The position numbers and the translations under genes are program-made. A stretch of DNA of 64,000 nucleotides from Lachnospiraceae bacterium (lineage in GTDB: Bacteria; Bacillota; Clostridia; Lachnospirales; Lachnospiraceae), in NCBI GenBank assembly GCA_024681775.1, contig JAILAF010000013.1, forward strand, positions 1 through 64,000, in the 5' to 3' direction. Numbering within the stretch: position 1 is the first letter of the stretch; the number at the start of each line of letters is the position of its first letter. This document shows, piece after piece, positions 60,179 to 64,000 of the stretch. Below the pieces are notes generated by a model. The model saw only the letters and a list, made by a program, of their open reading frames with translations. It did not search any database and had not been told where the DNA came from.

Positions 60179-61558
60179 GTGATATTTTCAGGATTTGCTT
60201 TTCTGGTACGGTTTTTGCCGTGCTTTTTACTCATATACTTTCTTACCCCTGCCAGATTCCGCAGCGGCATCCTCTTTCTGGGGAGCCTGGTCTTTTATGC
60301 CATCGGAGAACCGGCGGGGATCCTCCTGCTTCTGGGAGAGCTTCTGGTAAACCATGCCCTGTATACCCTGGGAAGACATCTGGGGAGACGCTGGCCAGGC
60401 GTCCTGGCAGCACTGCTGGATATCGCAGTGCTGGCAGGCTTTAAATATCTGCCCTTCTACGGAAACAGCCTCTTTACGCTTCTCGGGATGGATCCGGATG
60501 CGGTGCGCATCGCCATGCCGGCGGGCATCAGTTTCTTTACCTTCCGCATGATCTCTTTCTTAAGCGACGAGCATCCGACGAAACAGAAAAAACGGCGGGT
60601 GAACTTCCCGGAGTACGCTGCCTACGTGGCCTTTTTCCCGCATATGATCTCCGGCCCCGTTACGAAATACAGTGAGATGGAAGGGGGGCTTCTGAAGAAT
60701 GCCTTCTCGAAGGAGAAGGCGGAAGAGGGCGTAAAGCTCCTGGTCATCGGACTGTCTTACAAGCTGCTGCTGGGGGATCCCCTGGGCACTGTCTGGAACA
60801 GTGTGCAGACGGCCGGGACGGCGGGCCTGGGTGCGGGCGTTGCCTGGCTGGGCGCCATCGCCTATACACTGCAGATCTATTTTGATTTCTTCGGCTACTC
60901 CCTCATGGCCATCGGCCTCGGTAAAATCCTGGGGTTCCACCTGCCGGAGAACTTTAAAGAGCCCTACAGCGCCACTTCTTTTTCGGACTTCTGGCGCAGA
61001 TGGCATATCACCCTGGGCAGATGGTTCCGGGAGTACGTCTACATCCCCCTGGGAGGCTCCAGGCGCGGCGCTTTCCGCACCATCCTGAATCTGCTGATCG
61101 TTTGGGCTCTCACCGGGATCTGGCACGGAGCTACCTTAAACTTCCTGCTCTGGGGCGGCGTCTTTTTTCTGCTGCTGACCCTGGAACGCTTTGTCTACGG
61201 GAAACTGCTGAAGAAGGTGCCTCTTTTGGGACATTTCTACGTCCTGTTGCTCCTGCCGGTCACCTGGGTGATCTTTGCCCTGTCCGATCTGCCGACCCTG
61301 CAGGGGTATCTGCTGGCGATGATCGGCATGGCGCCGGGAGAGATCCTGACGGGCAATGCCGTGCTCCTGCGGATGCTCCACACCTACTGTCCCATCCTCA
61401 CGGCGGGACTGGTCTTTGCAACGCCGCTGCCCCGAAAGCTCTGGGAAAAATGGGGAAAGAAGTTCCTGATGAGCCTGGTACTGTTTGCACTGCTTTTGCT
61501 CTGCTGCCGTGAGATGACCATCGGCAGTTCCAATCCGTTTTTGTATTTCCGGTTTTAA
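60179..61558 (+). CDS. MBOAT-family membrane O-acyltransferase
   Basis: 459 aa from GTG 60179; about 11 helices. MBOAT signatures: MISGPVTKYSEM, IYFDFFGYSLMAIGLGKILG, FSDFWRRWHITLGRWFREYVYIPLGG and the active-site histidine in GIWHGATLNFLLWG (about residue 315). The start is uncertain: the frame is open from ATG 60083, but the AlgI-like opening (VIFSGFAFLVRFLP) begins at the GTG. It is related to AlgI/DltB/PatA, which move acyl groups across the membrane for surface polymers. The SGNH hydrolase gene follows after 3 bp. Confidence 0.85.
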   Translation: MIFSGFAFLVRFLPCFLLIYFLTPARFRSGILFLGSLVFYAIGEPAGILLLLGELLVNHALYTLGRHLGRRWPGVLAALLDIAVLAGFKYLPFYGNSLFTLLGMDPDAVRIAMPAGISFFTFRMISFLSDEHPTKQKKRRVNFPEYAAYVAFFPHMISGPVTKYSEMEGGLLKNAFSKEKAEEGVKLLVIGLSYKLLLGDPLGTVWNSVQTAGTAGLGAGVAWLGAIAYTLQIYFDFFGYSLMAIGLGKILGFHLPENFKEPYSATSFSDFWRRWHITLGRWFREYVYIPLGGSRRGAFRTILNLLIVWALTGIWHGATLNFLLWGGVFFLLLTLERFVYGKLLKKVPLLGHFYVLLLLPVTWVIFALSDLPTLQGYLLAMIGMAPGEILTGNAVLLRMLHTYCPILTAGLVFATPLPRKLWEKWGKKFLMSLVLFALLLLCCREMTIGSSNPFLYFRF

Positions 61559-61561
61559 TTG

Positions 61562-62890
61562 ATGAAGAGACAGATTGAGATGAAAAAGAAAACACATGCT
61601 CCATTTCTGACGATGGTGTCGGCTCTGGGGATTTTGAGCCTCCTGTTTGGCGGCCTTCGGACGGGCCTGATGTGGCAGAGCGGGAGCGGCGAGGATATGG
61701 TAAAAGCATATCTGCGGGATCACGCGGACCGGCCTTTTCTTTCCGATGTGCTGGAGGAGGATTTCTCCGTGGCGACATTGGAAGAGATCCTGTCGGGTGC
61801 AGATCCTTTCGTGATGCAGCAGCTGGCGGACGCGGGAGATCTGCCCGTGGGAGATCCCGGAGACCTCGGAGGAGGAGATGCATCCGGCGATCTGTCCGGA
61901 GAGGACGCAGGCGGCATACCGGAAGGAACGCCCGATGGTACCGGGGAAGGACCTTCCGGAGACGCGGCCGGAGAAGAAGCGCCCGGAGACGGTCAGGATG
62001 CAGACAGAAACGGCGATCCTGCCACCGGCATGGGGGCGGACGATGTGACGGAGCCGGAGGGCACCGGAGCAGGAGGGGAAGACCTGCCCGCAGGAGACGG
62101 TGCCGGTGACGGCGGCGACGGAGCAGGAGAGGATCCCGACCGGGCCGCGGAGCCCTGGCTGGATGAGGACGGGCTCCAGTATTCCCCCTGCACGGAGTAT
62201 GTGACCTATGAGCCTGCGGTGACGGATTCCAAGTATTACAGGGACAGAGGCCTCACCGCTCTTACCACGACCTATGAGTACAGTCAGGTCGAGGATGATT
62301 ATTTTGCGGATGCAGCCTTCATCGGGGATTCCCGGATGCTGGGGCTCCATGACTACTCCGGCTGGAAGGAAACCTCGGATTTTTACTGCGAGAACGGTTT
62401 TTCCGTATATAAATGGATGAAGGGCGAGCAGATCTCCCTCATGGCTGCTGGCGTGGCAGGCAGGGGCGAGAAGGTGGACCTGGAGACCGCCTTTTCCGAG
62501 CGCTCCTACGGAAAGGTCTACATCATGGCGGGAATGAATGACCTGGGCTACGGCGATACCGTGAAGTTTCAGGGATGGATGGGACAGCTCCTGATGATGG
62601 TGCGCAGGACCCAGCCCCGGGCGGTGATCTACCTCATCGGAAACCTCCACATCAGCCGGGAGAAGGACGATACCCAGCCGGCCATGAACAATATCAATAC
62701 CAATGATAAAAATCTGGCACTGGCGGGACTGGTGAACGGGGAGGACATCTTTTATCTGGATCCCAATCCCCTCTTTTGCGATGAGGATGGGTATCTGCAG
62801 GCGGAGATCACCTTTGACGGATACCATCTCTATGCGGCCAACTACAGCGAGCTGGCGGATTTTCTGCGGGAGCATGCAGTGGTCCGGTAA
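61562..62890 (+). CDS. Membrane-anchored SGNH/GDSL hydrolase
   Basis: 442 aa. One N-terminal helix (FLTMVSALGILSLLFGGLRT), an acidic Gly/Asp/Glu-rich linker (~residues 90-195), then an SGNH domain: block I FIGDSRMLG (Ser about 256), block III MAGMNDLG and block V FDGYHLY with the catalytic Asp/His pair. It would hydrolyse or transfer acetyl esters outside the membrane. It starts 3 bp after the MBOAT stop. The start codon has no clear RBS (ATG 61562 or 61580). Confidence 0.85.
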   Translation: MKRQIEMKKKTHAPFLTMVSALGILSLLFGGLRTGLMWQSGSGEDMVKAYLRDHADRPFLSDVLEEDFSVATLEEILSGADPFVMQQLADAGDLPVGDPGDLGGGDASGDLSGEDAGGIPEGTPDGTGEGPSGDAAGEEAPGDGQDADRNGDPATGMGADDVTEPEGTGAGGEDLPAGDGAGDGGDGAGEDPDRAAEPWLDEDGLQYSPCTEYVTYEPAVTDSKYYRDRGLTALTTTYEYSQVEDDYFADAAFIGDSRMLGLHDYSGWKETSDFYCENGFSVYKWMKGEQISLMAAGVAGRGEKVDLETAFSERSYGKVYIMAGMNDLGYGDTVKFQGWMGQLLMMVRRTQPRAVIYLIGNLHISREKDDTQPAMNNINTNDKNLALAGLVNGEDIFYLDPNPLFCDEDGYLQAEITFDGYHLYAANYSELADFLREHAVVR

Positions 62891-62949
62891 CCTCCCGCCC
62901 CGCACTTCCGGATCCGTCCGATTTCTTTTGGGATCCGTCCAAATCACTA

Positions 62950-62979
62950 TTGAGAAAAATTACCCTTTAGTGGTATGAT
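62950..62979 (+). promoter_or_regulatory. Promoter of the NifU-like/GGGtGRT operon
   Basis: TTGAGA at 62950, 18-bp spacer, TATGAT at 62974 with TGG before it, so also an extended -10. Confidence 0.7.
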
Positions 62980-63037
62980 ATTGCAGTAGTCTTTCGTGTT
63001 CCGATAAGATACGCAATCTATTAAGGAGGTTTGTTAC

Positions 63038-63730
63038 ATGATTTATTCTACAGAAGTAAAAGCGATGTGTCCTGTACACCAGGGCGTTCATCACGGCGCT
63101 GCTCCCATTCCTGAAGAAGCAAAATGGGTAAAGGCTAAGGAAGTAAAGGACATCTCCGGATACACCCACGGTATCGGCTGGTGTGCTCCTCAGCAGGGCT
63201 GCTGCAAGCTGAGCCTGAACGTGAAGGACGGCATCATTCAGGAAGCTCTGGTGGAGACCATCGGATGCTCCGGTATGACCCACTCCGCAGCTATGGCATC
63301 CGAGATCCTTCCCGGACTGACCGTTCTGGAAGCACTGAACACCGACCTCGTCTGCGATGCCATCAACACCGCAATGAGAGAGCTTTTCCTTCAGATCGTA
63401 TACGGCCGTACCCAGTCTGCATTTTCCGAGGGCGGACTGCAGATCGGTGCAGGTCTTGAGGACCTCGGCAAGGGCGCACGTTCCATGGTAGGTACCACCT
63501 ACGGCACCCTGGAGAAAGGCCCCAGATACCTGGAGCTGACCGACGGCTATATCACTCACCTTGCTCTGGACGAGAATGATGAGATCATCGGTTACAAGTA
63601 CATCAACTTCGGCAAGATGATGGACTTCATCAAGGCCGGCGAAGATGTTGTCAAGGCAGTGGAGAAGGCTTCCGGTCAGTATGGCCGCGTTGCTGACGCT
63701 GTAAGACTGATTGACCCTCGTAAAGAGTGA
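63038..63730 (+). CDS. NifU-like Fe-S scaffold-type protein
   Basis: 230 aa cytoplasmic protein. The central part resembles the NifU N-terminal/IscU fold: VETIGCSGMTHSAAMASEIL with the scaffold cysteine, and TVLEALNTDLVCDAI. Other cysteines are in KAMCPVHQG near the N-terminus and GWCAPQQGCCKLS. The last ~80 residues are an extension not found in IscU (KYINFGKMMDFIKAGEDVVK). TAAGGAGGTTTGTTAC precedes the ATG. It pairs with the GGGtGRT gene 18 bp downstream. Codon bias hints at high expression. Confidence 0.85.
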   Translation: MIYSTEVKAMCPVHQGVHHGAAPIPEEAKWVKAKEVKDISGYTHGIGWCAPQQGCCKLSLNVKDGIIQEALVETIGCSGMTHSAAMASEILPGLTVLEALNTDLVCDAINTAMRELFLQIVYGRTQSAFSEGGLQIGAGLEDLGKGARSMVGTTYGTLEKGPRYLELTDGYITHLALDENDEIIGYKYINFGKMMDFIKAGEDVVKAVEKASGQYGRVADAVRLIDPRKE

Positions 63731-63748
63731 TAAAGGGAGGATAGGAAA

Positions 63749-64000
63749 ATGGCAAAGTTTGAATCTTACGAAAGAAGAGAGCCTCAGATCCTTGCTAAGC
63801 TCGCTGAGTACGGGATCAAATCCATCGATGAGGCGGAAGCAATCACCAAGGACGCAGGTCTGGATATTTACCACCTGATCGAGGGCATTCAGCCCATCTG
63901 TTTTGAGAATGCAAAGTGGGCATACACCGTAGGTGCTGCCATCGCCATCAAGAAGGGCTGCCGTAAGGCTGCAGACGCTGCAGCTGCCATCGGCGAGGGC
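63749..64000 (+). CDS. GGGtGRT-family protein (3' truncated by window end)
   Basis: The first 84 codons only; the frame is open to base 64000. The N-terminus, MAKFESYERREPQILAKLAE then GIQPICFENAKWAYTVGAA and IKKGCRKAADAAAAIGEG, matches my memory of the GGGtGRT family, a ~330-aa protein family of unknown function. GGGAGGATAGGAAA precedes the ATG. It lies 18 bp after the NifU-like gene, so the two are co-transcribed. Function is unknown; proximity to the scaffold suggests an Fe-S or metal role. Confidence 0.75.
   Translation, partial: MAKFESYERREPQILAKLAEYGIKSIDEAEAITKDAGLDIYHLIEGIQPICFENAKWAYTVGAAIAIKKGCRKAADAAAAIGEG

Overview
The window reads as chromosomal DNA of a Firmicute of the class Clostridia, most likely the Lachnospiraceae (inference). 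Supporting signs are GC-rich genes with strong AGGAGG-type ribosome binding sites, LplB/LplC/LipO sugar transport genes, DUF5050, DUF6320, DUF4214 and DUF815 proteins, a Gx-transporter/NusG-II/ApbE cluster, PPi-dependent pyruvate phosphate dikinase, two perfect CcpA-type cre matches, and a NifU-like/GGGtGRT gene pair. No phage, insertion sequence, rRNA or CRISPR array was seen. One tRNA is present.

Layout. 1-3.9 kb: end of a carbohydrate ABC importer operon (two permeases and a lipoprotein binding protein). 4.1-6.2 kb: KtrB-KtrA potassium uptake. 6.3-8.0 kb: a chemoreceptor. 8.1 kb: tRNA-Pro with an unusual AGG anticodon, then a polysaccharide deacetylase behind a cre site. 9.2-10.6 kb: MATE exporter (minus), followed by a ~167-bp imperfect palindrome. 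10.9-12.4 kb: PutP-type symporter. 12.6-16.9 kb: a small membrane protein, a DUF1653 protein, a cytosolic 5'-nucleotidase, MutY and a glycosyltransferase. 16.9-19.5 kb: TGS-less threonyl-tRNA synthetase and a PAP2 protein (minus). 19.7-22.1 kb: a lipoprotein and a PH-domain protein. 22.2-25.8 kb: a folate operon folC-folE-folP-folBK. 25.8-28.5 kb: Gx transporter, NusG-II protein, ApbE and an ArsR/SmtB metal sensor. 28.6-31.0 kb: a DUF5050 protein and PheA, divergent from overlapping promoters.

31.0-40.0 kb is a tightly coupled eight-gene operon: AAA ATPase (DUF815), Ppx/GppA-HD phosphatase, polyphosphate kinase, Maf, a small acidic protein, then a trio of CoA-dependent acyltransferase-like protein, zinc-ribbon membrane protein and alpha/beta hydrolase. 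40.1-45.2 kb: a small protein, an ABC-F ATPase with degenerate motifs and PpdK. 45.3-47.1 kb: a GT-C-like membrane protein.

47.3-52.8 kb is the accessory region: two secreted proteins with unrelated N-terminal halves but nearly identical DUF4214 tails, a frameshifted remnant of a third tail, and an Rpn-like PD-(D/E)XK nuclease between them. 53-57.2 kb: NhaC antiporter and an unusual protein joining a KaiC/RecA-like domain without a P-loop to a lone PPDK-type ATP-grasp domain. 57.5-60.1 kb: trpE, trpG and a Nudix hydrolase; the last two share a frame and are split by one TGA. 60.2-62.9 kb: an MBOAT O-acyltransferase with an SGNH hydrolase, probably a cell-surface acetylation pair. 63.0-64.0 kb: a NifU-like protein and the start of a GGGtGRT protein.

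The best candidates for poorly described biology are the NifU-like/GGGtGRT pair, the KaiC-like/ATP-grasp protein, the acyltransferase/zinc-ribbon/hydrolase trio inside a polyphosphate operon, and the tail-swapping DUF4214 surface proteins.
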